A stretch of DNA of 64,000 nt, taken from assembly GCF_000156395.1 (NCBI RefSeq), contig NZ_GG703819.1:915938-979937 (forward strand), in the 5' to 3' direction. This DNA comes from Providencia rustigianii DSM 4541 (GTDB lineage Bacteria > Pseudomonadota > Gammaproteobacteria > Enterobacterales > Enterobacteriaceae). Below, piece after piece: positions 40,401 to 48,666 of the stretch. Both the position numbers and the translations under genes were made by a program. Numbering within the stretch: the first letter of the stretch is position 1; each line of letters begins with the position of its first letter. The notes beneath the pieces are model-generated. The model saw nothing but the letters and a program-made list of their open reading frames with translations. It was not told the DNA's origin and searched no databases.

Positions 40401-42104
40401 TACATGGGTATTTACGATAAAGAGAAACACCAATGGCTCGCTGAACCAGATTGGGATAATGCCATATTTTATTTAAGAAAACACACGGAGCCTGAGCGTG
40501 TAAAAACCTATATTGATGTATATGAGACCCTCGTAGAGCCCGCACAAAAAGGGGATGCTGCTGCTTATGCTAAATTAGGTGACTGGTATTATTCTTGGGG
40601 AAATAACGCGGCAGCACAACTGTACTATATAAAAAGCATTGACGCAGGTAACATTGCAGCTTATCGCCCCTTAGACAGTGTTACTGAAGATCCTTTAGTA
40701 AAACGCCAAAATTATTTGGATGGAACAGCAAAAAATGACCTGTACTCCAAAGTTCAGCTTGCTCAAGTCTATCTGCATGACGCCAATATAGATAATAACT
40801 CTCCAGACTATAATCTTGCTCTGCAATACCTCGATGTCGGGATGAAATCTACTGATGCCTTTATTTCAGATAGTGCATTTGAATCATTAGCAAATTTATA
40901 TAAAAACGGCATCTTGCTGGAAAATGATCAGATTCTACGCCCTATCAATAGTGAAAAGTACCTTGAATTAATTCAAAATCAAGCTGAAAAACGCCCTGAT
41001 GCATTAATTCGTTTATATGACTATTACGCTAGCATCGATAAGCCAAAGGCTCTCGATTATTTATATCGTGCTCATCAGCAAGGGGACTTAAATGCCACCT
41101 TCAAGCTATATGAAATCAATAATCCAGGGGAATACTGTACCAACAGTCGTAATGCAGATATCGATAAATCTAGTATTTACTTAAAAGAATGGCTCGACAA
41201 AAAACAATTTGGAAAAAATACAGATAGAAGCTATATCCAAGAACCTGAAAATTTAAGTAAAAAAATGGGAGATGTGTACTTAGATGGAAGCTGTGATATG
41301 CCCAAAAATATCGATAAAGCTATTGAATGGTATCTAATTTCTTTAAATTATCATGATACTCATGCACTAAATAACCTGTATCAAGCCTATGTAGAAAAGA
41401 AGGATGCTAAACAGGCTTACTACATTGCATTACGTTTAGAGAAAGACCCTGAAAATATTGAGTTATTGGGTACATTATTACCGCAAGAACGACAAGAAAT
41501 AGATCAACGAGTTGCAGATGAGCAAGCATTCCAAAAATATGGACGTTTTGCTCAGCAAATTGAAGAAAAACGCCTTAAAGCTGAAGCCGGAGATCGTATC
41601 GAAGCATTTTCATTAGGTATTAGTTATGCTCGCGGAGAAATGGTGCCAGAAGATACGCAAAAGATGATCTACTATTATGAATTAGCTGGAAAAAATGGTT
41701 ACTCACGCGCCTACAATATATTAGGAAACCTTTATCGTAAGGATAATGAACGCGGCATTGAAAAAGACTTTCCTAAAGCCCTTTATTACTTTGATTTAGG
41801 TGCACAACAGAATGACAGTAATACCGCACATTTAGCCGGAGATATGCACTATTTCGGTCAAGGAATACCAAAGGATTATATCCAGGCTGCAAAATACTAT
41901 GAGATTACCAACTTAGAACAAGGTACCCATCATGCAATGGCAAAATATAAACTTGCCTACATGTATTACAACGGTTTAGTTGGCACTAAGAGTAAAGACG
42001 ATATTCAAAAAGCCCATGATTATCTTGAGATGGGTGCAAAATATTTAGATAAAGACTCGATGGTGGCATTAAAGGAATGGGATTTTAGTATTTTAAATCA
42101 ATAG
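37437..42104 (+). CDS. Giant Sel1-repeat (TPR-like) protein, membrane anchored
   Basis: A 1555-residue protein. Residues 7-24 form one hydrophobic helix after a short basic tail, giving a signal anchor or uncleaved signal, so the body is probably periplasmic. The rest is a long solenoid of Sel1-like repeats, for example SAYALAVMYKEGIGTPPDDS, CLYELGEIYQEGKYGEDPNY, SAKFNVGDAYLYGNGVKQDT and a well-formed C-terminal set between about 1400 and 1540 (AYNILGNLYRKDN, HLAGDMHYFGQGIPKDY). Repeats in the middle are degenerate. Sel1 solenoids act as protein-protein scaffolds in envelope signalling, secretion and host interaction. It is more AT-rich than the backbone and stands alone between terminators. 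No orthologous named gene is recognised. Confidence 0.85.
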   Translation: MTRQLKIGLFIFIIIAISAGLYLINTSSQSNSAQAGYDLYQQGETEAAFALFQKNAESDSQSAYALAVMYKEGIGTPPDDSKAQYWLEKSASQNNKSALYNLGFYRYNQEIEGTPDDLYGLVSLTKSADFGVQEAQIMVGSIYIADKTEKIPQDIELARQYFTLAAKQDSQFAKFALGYIAHDFDKDNKKAVEILTPLVSKNFPLPAMLLATIYTEGGNGVTPNKFFAEKYERISMASALEFVSDTNEFEPAPLSIYGSQTPEEKQKIIENLEERARQGDELAIYILYQKYMFGDGVKKDKNIALAYLRPLIQQRSPKALYLNYLTDKNNLDDLIEAADLQYPDAMYQAYQVYSGNTFNFNIERNDTLANKYLMGAADLGHHDALVEIVEKSITSYQFPNRQLIDLITKYTPILMERYPNSPEALVVTSQVYGKEDSPLYSPEKSFSALEKANKIAPDYNSQVQLARYYIRGFGTKTNLEKAVNILKSNLDDRGIPSTADRLLVQLYYHSDIQAYIDERTIIDILKNDVIERENYELAHFYANYLLQENPEKNSKLAFDLFEKSSEYSQSAHIHYAAALLKYKPEQTDFASKLIVNLLSSESNKAELTPDEKDAATDILLKIGFQAPETKSLLINLALYDKNSKAIALVEPQVCIDADITYLYGITKLTQLTEVDSLSNDELKPYYDTILNAAELGSSSAHLYIAQNLDSVNYYNRTPYYKARFQQITGLKPNDLIPKYKKCAELGNNRCLYELGEIYQEGKYGEDPNYDIALEYYGKISDPDFSFLKSRKSEIAKSKANFIQIQNDAKNNNPEALRTLANAYKFGNYGQKIDEKKWLEYLTISAKFNNQQALNDLVDYYSQDQFIDANKAKILAYYDQLAELGDQHYTRELAHQYLNGSRLVVANRQKAREYYIKSGSWGDQYIRYMNKYDLGMKMLNESPSAKFNVGDAYLYGNGVKQDTNEAIKYLKQASDEGNNLAIRRYTELLYMGIYDKEKHQWLAEPDWDNAIFYLRKHTEPERVKTYIDVYETLVEPAQKGDAAAYAKLGDWYYSWGNNAAAQLYYIKSIDAGNIAAYRPLDSVTEDPLVKRQNYLDGTAKNDLYSKVQLAQVYLHDANIDNNSPDYNLALQYLDVGMKSTDAFISDSAFESLANLYKNGILLENDQILRPINSEKYLELIQNQAEKRPDALIRLYDYYASIDKPKALDYLYRAHQQGDLNATFKLYEINNPGEYCTNSRNADIDKSSIYLKEWLDKKQFGKNTDRSYIQEPENLSKKMGDVYLDGSCDMPKNIDKAIEWYLISLNYHDTHALNNLYQAYVEKKDAKQAYYIALRLEKDPENIELLGTLLPQERQEIDQRVADEQAFQKYGRFAQQIEEKRLKAEAGDRIEAFSLGISYARGEMVPEDTQKMIYYYELAGKNGYSRAYNILGNLYRKDNERGIEKDFPKALYYFDLGAQQNDSNTAHLAGDMHYFGQGIPKDYIQAAKYYEITNLEQGTHHAMAKYKLAYMYYNGLVGTKSKDDIQKAHDYLEMGAKYLDKDSMVALKEWDFSILNQ

Positions 42105-42138
42105 ATTATTAACTCACACCAATAAAAGTATCTCATTC

Positions 42139-42170
42139 GCCCTCGCCTACTTGGTGAGGGCTTTAATTTT
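42139..42170. terminator. Terminator between the Sel1 gene and tctE
   Basis: GCCCTC...GAGGGC stem of nine pairs including one G-T, five-base loop, followed by TTTAATTTT on the plus strand. It ends Sel1-gene transcription against convergent tctE. Confidence 0.75.
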
Positions 42171-43602
42171 GAGTCTTCGGCGGTCGACTTGTTTTCAGTG
42201 TAATCCGCACCAGTAATCCACCCAACTGTTCACTTTTGAGTAGCTGCAATTCAGAACCATGGTAATTGGCAATATCTTTCACTAAGGCTAAGCCCAGCCC
42301 TGAACCCTCCAAGCCTTTCGCATTATTTAATCGCATAAATGCTTTGACTGATCGGTGAATATGTTTATTTGCAATACCCGGCCCAGAGTCTTCAATTTCC
42401 AATTTTACCATCGATTTATGTAATTCATCAGCGACCACACGCACAGTCACAATGCCATTTTCAGGGGTATATTTGATTGCATTATCAATCAGATTGGCGC
42501 ACATTTCAGCCAACAAAATAGCCTCGCCTTTGACCCAACAGATATCCAGCCCCTCATACCCTAAATCAATCTGTTTACTTTCAGATTGCCCCAAACGGGT
42601 AAAACAAACTTGCTGAACAATCTCGACTAGATTCACTGCGCGATAGAGTTTAATCGCCGATTTTTCATGTTCTTTTAACCGAGCGAGTTGCAATAATCTG
42701 TCGGTGAGAATAATCGTGTCATCTAAGGTTTTATTGATGGCGTGTAAACTTTGCTGCTTTTGCTGTTCGTCATCACTGTTTAGTGCAACAGAAACTTGCG
42801 TTTTCAGCACGGTAAGCGGGGTTTTTAATTGATGGGAAGCATCTGCACTAAAACGCTCTTGACGCTTTACCATGCGCTTAAGCCGTTCAACATAGCGATT
42901 CAATGCCTCAACTAACGGCGTTAATTCAGACCACGGTAACACGTTAGGAATTGGCGTTAAGTCATTCGCAGCACGTCCTAGCATTAAATTAGACAATTTT
43001 TTCAGTGGCTTGAGCAATTTTCGCAGCAATAAATACGCTAACACTAGCGTCATAACCACCACGGTTCCTTGGCTCATAAGCGCAGAAATTAATAATTGAT
43101 TCGCAAAATCTTGGCGAGAATAGACCGTTTCAGCGACTCGAATCTCCACCATCCCTTGGATTCCGCCTTCATTAATAGGCTGAAAAAAGGTTGCGACTCG
43201 GATAGGTAAGCCTCGATACTCCGCATCATAGAAATAAACTAATGCCGTGTAATGTTGAGAACGTAGCCAATAAGGGGGAATACCGGGCAGATCATCGTAG
43301 CCGGAGATAGTTTCCCCTTGTGGCGAAATGACTTGGTAAAATAATCGGTCATTATTATTCAATTCGAAACTGTCTAGCACGACATAAGGCACATCCACCG
43401 ATAAATGCCCTTCGACCACTTGGAGACGCTCAGCCACTGTTCTCGCTGATGCCAGTAACGTACGGTCATACGCTAAGTTAGCTGCATTTTTAGCACTGTA
43501 ATAGTGGGTATAGACAGAGAAACTGCCTAATAAAATGAGGGGGATACCGAAAAAAAGCAGCAACTGATGAAAGAGAGAGCGTGGATGAGAGACAAATTTC
43601 AT
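42163..43602 (-). CDS. tctE: Sensor histidine kinase of the tricarboxylate system (TctE-like)
   Basis: Inner-membrane kinase with transmembrane helices at about 13-32 and 168-193 flanking a periplasmic sensor of about 135 residues. A HAMP-like linker is followed by the H-box FSADASHQLKTPLTVLKTQV (His257), N-box ANLIDNAIKYTPENG (Asn374), and ATP-lid motifs DSGPGI and GSGLGLALVKDI. The F-box region is somewhat unusual (VKAFMRLNN). Its start overlaps the response-regulator stop as ATGA. The sequence is QseC/TctE-like; assignment to tricarboxylate sensing rests on the adjacent tctCBA genes. Confidence 0.88.
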   Translation of the reverse strand: MKFVSHPRSLFHQLLLFFGIPLILLGSFSVYTHYYSAKNAANLAYDRTLLASARTVAERLQVVEGHLSVDVPYVVLDSFELNNNDRLFYQVISPQGETISGYDDLPGIPPYWLRSQHYTALVYFYDAEYRGLPIRVATFFQPINEGGIQGMVEIRVAETVYSRQDFANQLLISALMSQGTVVVMTLVLAYLLLRKLLKPLKKLSNLMLGRAANDLTPIPNVLPWSELTPLVEALNRYVERLKRMVKRQERFSADASHQLKTPLTVLKTQVSVALNSDDEQQKQQSLHAINKTLDDTIILTDRLLQLARLKEHEKSAIKLYRAVNLVEIVQQVCFTRLGQSESKQIDLGYEGLDICWVKGEAILLAEMCANLIDNAIKYTPENGIVTVRVVADELHKSMVKLEIEDSGPGIANKHIHRSVKAFMRLNNAKGLEGSGLGLALVKDIANYHGSELQLLKSEQLGGLLVRITLKTSRPPKTQN

Positions 43603-44282
43603 ACACTACACTGCTCTAATCGGTATCCTAATCCGCGTAACGTATTGATATTCACATCCGAGCCTGCCAATTTTTTTCTCACTCGGTGAACATACAGTTC
43701 AATACTTTGTAAGTTAGCCTCATCCGACAATGAAAAAACCTGCTCAAACAGCTGAGTTTTGGAAACCGGTCGTCCCCTTCGATGAAAAAGTGTATTTAAT
43801 ACAGCGTATTCTCTAGGTGTTAATCCAAGCGGTTCCGCGCGCAATAAAAAATAACCATCATCATGAAAACACAAGTCTCCATAACACTGAGATTCATTGA
43901 TATTGCCATGACTGCGTCTTAGTAAAGCACGAATTCTGGCTTCTAATTCTGCAATATCAAAAGGTTTAGTGAGATAGTCATCCGCGCCTGCATTCAGCCC
44001 TTTCACTCTGTCTGATACATCCGAATTTGCCGTCAGCAGCAAGACTGGAGTTTCTTGCTGGCGCTTTCTCATCGAAGCCAAAACCTCCAAGCCATTCATG
44101 CGTGGCAACGAAACATCCAACACCACCAATGAATAATCTTCTGTTTGTAATAGCTGGTCGGCAATATAGCCATCATCGGCAATGTCGACTGCAAATCCCG
44201 ATGCGGTTAATGCTTTCTGTAACCACAATGACAACTCTTCATGATCCTCAACCAATAGCATTCTCATTAGTCGCACACTCAT
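43599..44282 (-). CDS. tctD: OmpR-family response regulator (TctD-like)
   Basis: The receiver domain has the acidic pair Glu12-Asp13, phospho-acceptor Asp56 in LVVLDVSLPRMNGLEVL, Thr84 in LLLTAN and Lys106 in DDYLTKPFDI. A winged-helix output domain occupies about 130-225 (LTPREYAVLNTLFHRRGRPV, SIELYVHRVRKKL, TLRGLGYRLE). Of the possible starts, the frame ATG at 44282 has no clear ribosome site; ATGs at 44267 or 44261 would give the usual compact MRMLLVEDH start. It is divergent from tctC and coupled to tctE, the arrangement of the Salmonella tct locus. Confidence 0.88.
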   Translation of the reverse strand: MSVRLMRMLLVEDHEELSLWLQKALTASGFAVDIADDGYIADQLLQTEDYSLVVLDVSLPRMNGLEVLASMRKRQQETPVLLLTANSDVSDRVKGLNAGADDYLTKPFDIAELEARIRALLRRSHGNINESQCYGDLCFHDDGYFLLRAEPLGLTPREYAVLNTLFHRRGRPVSKTQLFEQVFSLSDEANLQSIELYVHRVRKKLAGSDVNINTLRGLGYRLEQCSV

Positions 44283-44608
44283 TATGATTATTTATGCGTA
44301 CACGTTGGCATCCAATTGATTGGAATAAAAGTGTTAAACGTCATTTTTACCGCGCCTATCACAACTATCCTGTCTTATTCCTCATCTTTAGATTGGATTT
44401 AACATTAAATCAACATATCGGAGTAGTAGAAAGATAAAACAATCTGATATGTATCACATAAAAATAATTTTATTTGTTAATGAAAGGTAAATGAAAGGTT
44501 CCAAGACCAATGATGGATGGCGAACACAAAATATCCATAACGATTCGCAGACCACAACATAGCAACAACAACTAAGTCATTTAATTATTGTCTAGTGAGG
44601 AATGAAGC
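44283..44608. other. Divergent regulatory region between tctD and tctC
   Basis: A 326-bp gap holding promoters for tctDE and tctCBA. Its clearest signal is the AATGAAAGGT direct repeat described separately. No gene is seen. Confidence 0.5.
44479..44499. promoter_or_regulatory. Direct repeats, candidate TctD binding site
   Basis: Two exact copies of AATGAAAGGT start at 44479 and 44490, an 11-bp period as expected for an OmpR-family dimer on one DNA face. They lie about 110 bases upstream of tctC in the divergent promoter region. Confidence 0.5.
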
Positions 44609-45583
44609 ATGAAGAAGTTCACAATCAATACCTTAGCTGCAGCAATTTTTTTAGTTGGCGTTAACCAAGCCGTGGCATTACCAGAAAGAACAGAATGTAT
44701 CGCCCCTGCAAAACCCGGTGGTGGTTTTGATTTAACCTGTAAACTTGTTCAAGTTTCCTTGCTGGAAACTAAAGAAATTGAAAAACCAATGCGCGTCTCC
44801 TATATGCCAGGTGGTATCGGTGCCGTTGCTTACAATGCAATTGTTGCACAGCGCCCAGCAGAACCGGGCACTATTGTTGCCTTCTCTGGCGGTTCTTTAC
44901 TCAACCTCGCACAAGGCAAATTTGGGCGTTATAACGAAAATGACGTGCGCTGGCTGGCTAGCGTGGGTAGCGATTATGGCATGATTGCCGTACGAGCTGA
45001 CTCCCCCTACAAAACCCTCGCTGAATTAATGGATACCTTCAAAAAAGATCCAAATAGCATCGTCTTCGGTGCTGGTGGTTCCATCGGTAGTCAAGATTGG
45101 ATGAAAACGGCATTGTTAGCCAAAGCCATCAATCTTGACCCTCGCAAAATGCGCTATGTCGCATTTGAAGGAGGTGGTGAAACCTTAACGGCGCTGCTCG
45201 GTAACCATGTCCAAGTACTTTCAGGGGATATTAGTGAAATGACCCCATACATCAATGATGGGAAAATTCGTATTCTTGCGGTCTATGCTGACAAACGTCT
45301 ACCCGATGGGCTCGCCAATATTCCAACCGCTAAAGAACAAGGCTACGACATTGTTTGGCCAATTATTCGTGGTTTTTATATGGGACCAAAAGTCTCTGAT
45401 GCAGACTATAACCAATGGGTTGAAGCCTTCCAAAAACTGCAACAAACCGATGAATTTAAAAAGCAACGCGAGTTACGTGGACTCTTTGAATATAACTTAA
45501 CCGGCGCTGAATTAGATTCTTATGTTAAGAAAGAAGTTGAAAACTATCGTGAGCAAGCTCGTTCCTTTGGATTAGCAAAATAA
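44609..45583 (+). CDS. tctC: Tricarboxylate-binding protein TctC
   Basis: Periplasmic solute-binding protein of the Bug/TctC family. A Sec signal peptide is clear (KKFTINTLAAAIFLVGVNQA then VALPERTECIAP, cleavage after about residue 23). Family features include APAKPGGGFDLTCKLVQVSL, MPGGIGAVAYNAIV and FGAGGSIGSQDWMKTAL, which form the ligand pocket. At 324 residues it matches the Salmonella protein. GAGG lies upstream of the ATG. It is first in tctCBA, divergent from tctDE. The ligand is likely citrate or tricarballylate, by homology. Confidence 0.92.
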   Translation: MKKFTINTLAAAIFLVGVNQAVALPERTECIAPAKPGGGFDLTCKLVQVSLLETKEIEKPMRVSYMPGGIGAVAYNAIVAQRPAEPGTIVAFSGGSLLNLAQGKFGRYNENDVRWLASVGSDYGMIAVRADSPYKTLAELMDTFKKDPNSIVFGAGGSIGSQDWMKTALLAKAINLDPRKMRYVAFEGGGETLTALLGNHVQVLSGDISEMTPYINDGKIRILAVYADKRLPDGLANIPTAKEQGYDIVWPIIRGFYMGPKVSDADYNQWVEAFQKLQQTDEFKKQRELRGLFEYNLTGAELDSYVKKEVENYREQARSFGLAK

Positions 45584-45595
45584 CGGAGTCATACC

Positions 45596-46027
45596 ATGAG
45601 CCAACGCATATTTGCCATAGTCTGGCTAATATTGTGTGGCATCGGGCTTTATATCGGCTGGGGCATACAAAGTGAGTTTTCATACGAACCTTTGGGCCCC
45701 CGCCCCTTCCCGATAGCCATACTTTCTTTAATGACTTTATGTGCTTTAGCGCTACTTTTTGGCAAGCAAGAAGCTATTGAATGGCCAAAATCCTACGTTC
45801 TACGCCGTTTAGTAATCCTAATTATCTCGTTAGTGGTCTATGCATGGGCGTTTGAATGGTTAGGTTTCCCGTTAGCTACTGCGTTACTGACGGTCAGCGT
45901 TGCATTGCTATTCGGAGCAACGCCATTAGCCGCAATCATTTCGGGGCCGGTTCTTGGGATCTTTTTATTCTATGCCTTCGACAAATTACTCGACGTAACT
46001 TTGCCAATCGGCGAACTTTTTAGCTAA
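45596..46027 (+). CDS. tctB: Tripartite tricarboxylate transporter small membrane subunit TctB
   Basis: A small integral protein of 143 residues with four hydrophobic helices (about 5-22, 44-60, 76-95, 100-135 region), conforming to the TctB family. The N-terminal periplasmic loop contains PLGPRPFPIAIL, a common TctB motif (GP..FP). It lies 12 bases after tctC and 10 before tctA. It pairs with TctA to form the membrane part of the TTT carrier. Confidence 0.9.
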   Translation: MSQRIFAIVWLILCGIGLYIGWGIQSEFSYEPLGPRPFPIAILSLMTLCALALLFGKQEAIEWPKSYVLRRLVILIISLVVYAWAFEWLGFPLATALLTVSVALLFGATPLAAIISGPVLGIFLFYAFDKLLDVTLPIGELFS

Positions 46028-46037
46028 GGGGATCAGT

Positions 46038-47546
46038 ATGGAAACTTGGATGTATCTATCTCAAGGCTTTGAGGTTGCGCTGGTACCTCAAAATATTATG
46101 ATTGGGTTAATCGGCTGCTTTATCGGTACGATTGTCGGTATGCTACCCGGCTTAGGTCCAATCAATGGCGTCGCAATTTTATTGCCCCTCGCCTTTGCAC
46201 TAAAATTACCGGCAGAATCTGCACTGATTTTACTCGCCACCGTCTATTTAGGGTGTGAGTATGGCGGTCGAATTTCGTCTATTCTCCTGAATGTCCCGGG
46301 AGATGCGGCAGCCATCATGACCACGTTAGATGGTTACCCAATGGCAAAACAAGGAAAGGCGGGGGTTGCACTTTCCATTTCAGCTGTTAGCTCATTTATT
46401 GGTTCAACGATTGCAATCGTTGGTATCATTTTGTTCGCACCGTTATTAGCAGAATGGTCACTCGCCTTCGGTCCCGCCGAATACTTTGCACTGATGGTCT
46501 TCGCAATCGCCTGTTTAGGCAGCATGATGAGCCAAAATCCGGTGAAGTCATTACTTGCTGCCTTGATAGGGCTGGCCTTTGCAACCGTCGGGGTCGATGC
46601 CAACTCTGGGGAATACCGCTTTACGTTTGATAGTGTGAATTTATCTGATGGCGTTCAATTTATTGTCGTAGTTATCGGGCTGTTCTCTGTCAGTGAAATC
46701 CTCTTGATGCTGGAAAGTACTGCCGCTGGGCAAGGCTTGATCCGCAAAACAGGTAGAATGTTGTTCAATCGTAATGAAGCCAAAGAGTGTGTTGGTCCTA
46801 CATTACGCTCCTCTTTCATCGGCTTTTTTGTTGGTGTTTTACCGGGTGCCGGCGCAACAATCGCCAGCGCCATTACCTACATGACTGAGAAAAAAATTGC
46901 GGGAGAAAAAGGCACCTTTGGTGATGGTGATGTGCGTGGTGTTGCTGCACCTGAAGCCGCAAATAATGCCTCCGCGTGTGGATCGTTTATCCCCATGTTA
47001 ACCCTTGGTATTCCGGGTTCGGGCACCACGGCGGTAATGATGGGCGCCTTAACACTGTACAATATCACTCCAGGTCCGGGCATGTTTACTGAGCAGCCGG
47101 ATATAGTCTGGGGACTCATTGCCGCACTATTAATTGCAAACGTCGTTTTGCTGGTAATGAACATTCCCATGATTGGTGTATTTACCCGCATGTTAACTGT
47201 TCCATTGTGGTTCTTAGTTCCAGCAATAGCCAGTGTCTCAGCTGTCGGAGTTTATGCAGTTCATAGCACCACATTTGACTTACTGCTTATGATGGGGCTT
47301 GGGGTCTTCGGTTTTATATTACGAAAAATGAATTTTCCCCTTTCCCCTTTGATTCTTGGCTTTGTATTAGGTGAGATGTTGGAGCAAAATTTACGTCGCT
47401 CTCTTTCAATCAGCAATGGGGATTTCAATATTCTGTGGAGCAGCCCAATTTCGAAGAGCTTATTGATTCTGGCGATATTCGTGCTGGTGTTACCACCTAT
47501 CGTAAAAATTATCCGCAAGCGTAAACACAAAACAGCGCAAGCTTAA
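46038..47546 (+). CDS. tctA: Tripartite tricarboxylate transporter large membrane subunit TctA
   Basis: The 502-residue, roughly 12-helix transport subunit of the TTT system, which imports tricarboxylates with Na+ or H+ using TctC. Strong family signatures are GTIVGMLPGLGPINGVAILL and its internal duplicate FFVGVLPGAGATIASAITYM, plus APEAANNASACGSFIPMLTL and GIPGSGTTAVMMGALTLYNI. The stop is followed by a convergent terminator. The complete tctDE-tctCBA set suggests a functional citrate-type uptake system. Confidence 0.94.
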   Translation: METWMYLSQGFEVALVPQNIMIGLIGCFIGTIVGMLPGLGPINGVAILLPLAFALKLPAESALILLATVYLGCEYGGRISSILLNVPGDAAAIMTTLDGYPMAKQGKAGVALSISAVSSFIGSTIAIVGIILFAPLLAEWSLAFGPAEYFALMVFAIACLGSMMSQNPVKSLLAALIGLAFATVGVDANSGEYRFTFDSVNLSDGVQFIVVVIGLFSVSEILLMLESTAAGQGLIRKTGRMLFNRNEAKECVGPTLRSSFIGFFVGVLPGAGATIASAITYMTEKKIAGEKGTFGDGDVRGVAAPEAANNASACGSFIPMLTLGIPGSGTTAVMMGALTLYNITPGPGMFTEQPDIVWGLIAALLIANVVLLVMNIPMIGVFTRMLTVPLWFLVPAIASVSAVGVYAVHSTTFDLLLMMGLGVFGFILRKMNFPLSPLILGFVLGEMLEQNLRRSLSISNGDFNILWSSPISKSLLILAIFVLVLPPIVKIIRKRKHKTAQA

Positions 47547-47578
47547 TTCCTTACTGCACTTTATCTCAATGAGAGTTC

Positions 47579-47606
47579 GCCCCAATTAACCATTGGGGCT
47601 TTTTTT
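47579..47606. terminator. Intrinsic terminator after tctA
   Basis: GCCCCAAT/ATTGGGGC stem with a five-base loop (47579-47599) followed by seven T residues. It ends the tctCBA transcript before the convergent small gene. Confidence 0.9.
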
Positions 47607-47613
47607 CGCCAAA

Positions 47614-47937
47614 CTAATTTTCTTGCTTCGGATAGCCTTGCTCGCGCAGCCATTCGCGCCCGAGATCAATAGTGGGTGTTTGCACAATAAACACAAACAT
47701 CAACCCGATCAGACCACCGATGATCGCGCCGCCGAGAAAACCGCCAGAAAAGAAATTTAATTGATACAGCACAAATGCAAGTACGCAAGAAAGTAATAGC
47801 ACCAACCCATTCAATTTCCAGTATTTTGCGCCCATACGTTTCTTGCCTTCTTTCAGGCATTGTCTAAAAAGTTGTCCTTGCGTCTTTCTATCTAGACCCT
47901 TTAATTCAGGAACGCTACCCGCAGTCCAATATGCCAT
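47614..47937 (-). CDS. Small two-helix membrane protein, function unknown
   Basis: A 107-residue protein, not recognised. A basic cytoplasmic N-terminal part (KTQGQLFRQCLKEGKKRMGA) precedes two hydrophobic helices, LVLLLSCVLAFVLYQLNFF and a Gly-rich one of FLGGAIIGGLIGLMFVFIV at about residues 67-86, then a polar tail. The start is supported by AAGGAAAG upstream and a TATAAT at 47961-47966. It is monocistronic between tctA and the YdcZ-type gene. The Gly-zipper helix suggests oligomer packing. No toxin or immunity partner is adjacent. Confidence 0.75.
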   Translation of the reverse strand: MAYWTAGSVPELKGLDRKTQGQLFRQCLKEGKKRMGAKYWKLNGLVLLLSCVLAFVLYQLNFFSGGFLGGAIIGGLIGLMFVFIVQTPTIDLGREWLREQGYPKQEN

Positions 47938-48093
47938 CTTTCTTTCCTTATTTTATTCATATTATAGTGCGGGATATTTATACAGATTTATATCGAAATA
48001 AGCTCACAGATAAGTCCGATAAGTCACGGTAGGAAAGCACTTGGTCCACGATCTGAAGCATATAACTCGATTCACTTTTCAAACTAAAATCGA

Positions 48094-48564
48094 TTATTTT
48101 CGTGAGAACTGTACACATAAAACACCTAAAATGACCAAACCAATGCCCACGATTTTTTCAATGGGAATGGAATTTCGATTCATACCAAACCAGCCAAATT
48201 GCTCGATAAGCGCAGAAATAATTAATTGGCCTGCAATCACTAAAACAAAGAATGTTGTACTGCCAATTTTAGGAACCAAAATTAGAGCCGACGTGAGATA
48301 CAGCATTCCAGCAATGCCACCAAACCAAATCCAGATGGGTTGATTAAACAACTCAGTACTAAAATGGGGTTTTGGCACTTTAAAAATAATTAAAAGTGGA
48401 ATCAACACAATTAGGCTGATCACTAAGGATGTGGCGCTCGCCCATAATGGGTGACCTAACTGCCGTGCTAATATGGCATTACTCGCCGCTTGGATAGGGA
48501 CAACCGCGCCGGCAAATAGTGCAACAAAAGCCAGTAAAATTCCTGTAATTGACATTGCTGACAT
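48094..48564 (-). CDS. DMT-superfamily YdcZ-type (DUF606) membrane protein
   Basis: A 156-residue inner-membrane protein with five hydrophobic helices and the DUF606 pattern: GAVVPIQAASNAILARQLG at about 19-37, PIWIWFGGIAGMLYLTSALI, PKIGSTTFFVLVIAGQLIIS, and LIEQFGWFG. Related small carriers often work as half-transporters or pairs; the substrate is unknown. The start at 48564 has GAGG five bases upstream; the ATG at 48555 is an alternative. It is divergent from a LysR regulator 102 bases away, which probably controls it. Confidence 0.85.
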   Translation of the reverse strand: MSAMSITGILLAFVALFAGAVVPIQAASNAILARQLGHPLWASATSLVISLIVLIPLLIIFKVPKPHFSTELFNQPIWIWFGGIAGMLYLTSALILVPKIGSTTFFVLVIAGQLIISALIEQFGWFGMNRNSIPIEKIVGIGLVILGVLCVQFSRK

Positions 48565-48666
48565 CGAAACCTCGACATTAATATTGACTAAAATTGAATA
48601 GTTGCCATGTTAAAGAGAGATAACGAGATTGGGAAATGAACAGTTTTATAAGGTACTATTCATAAG

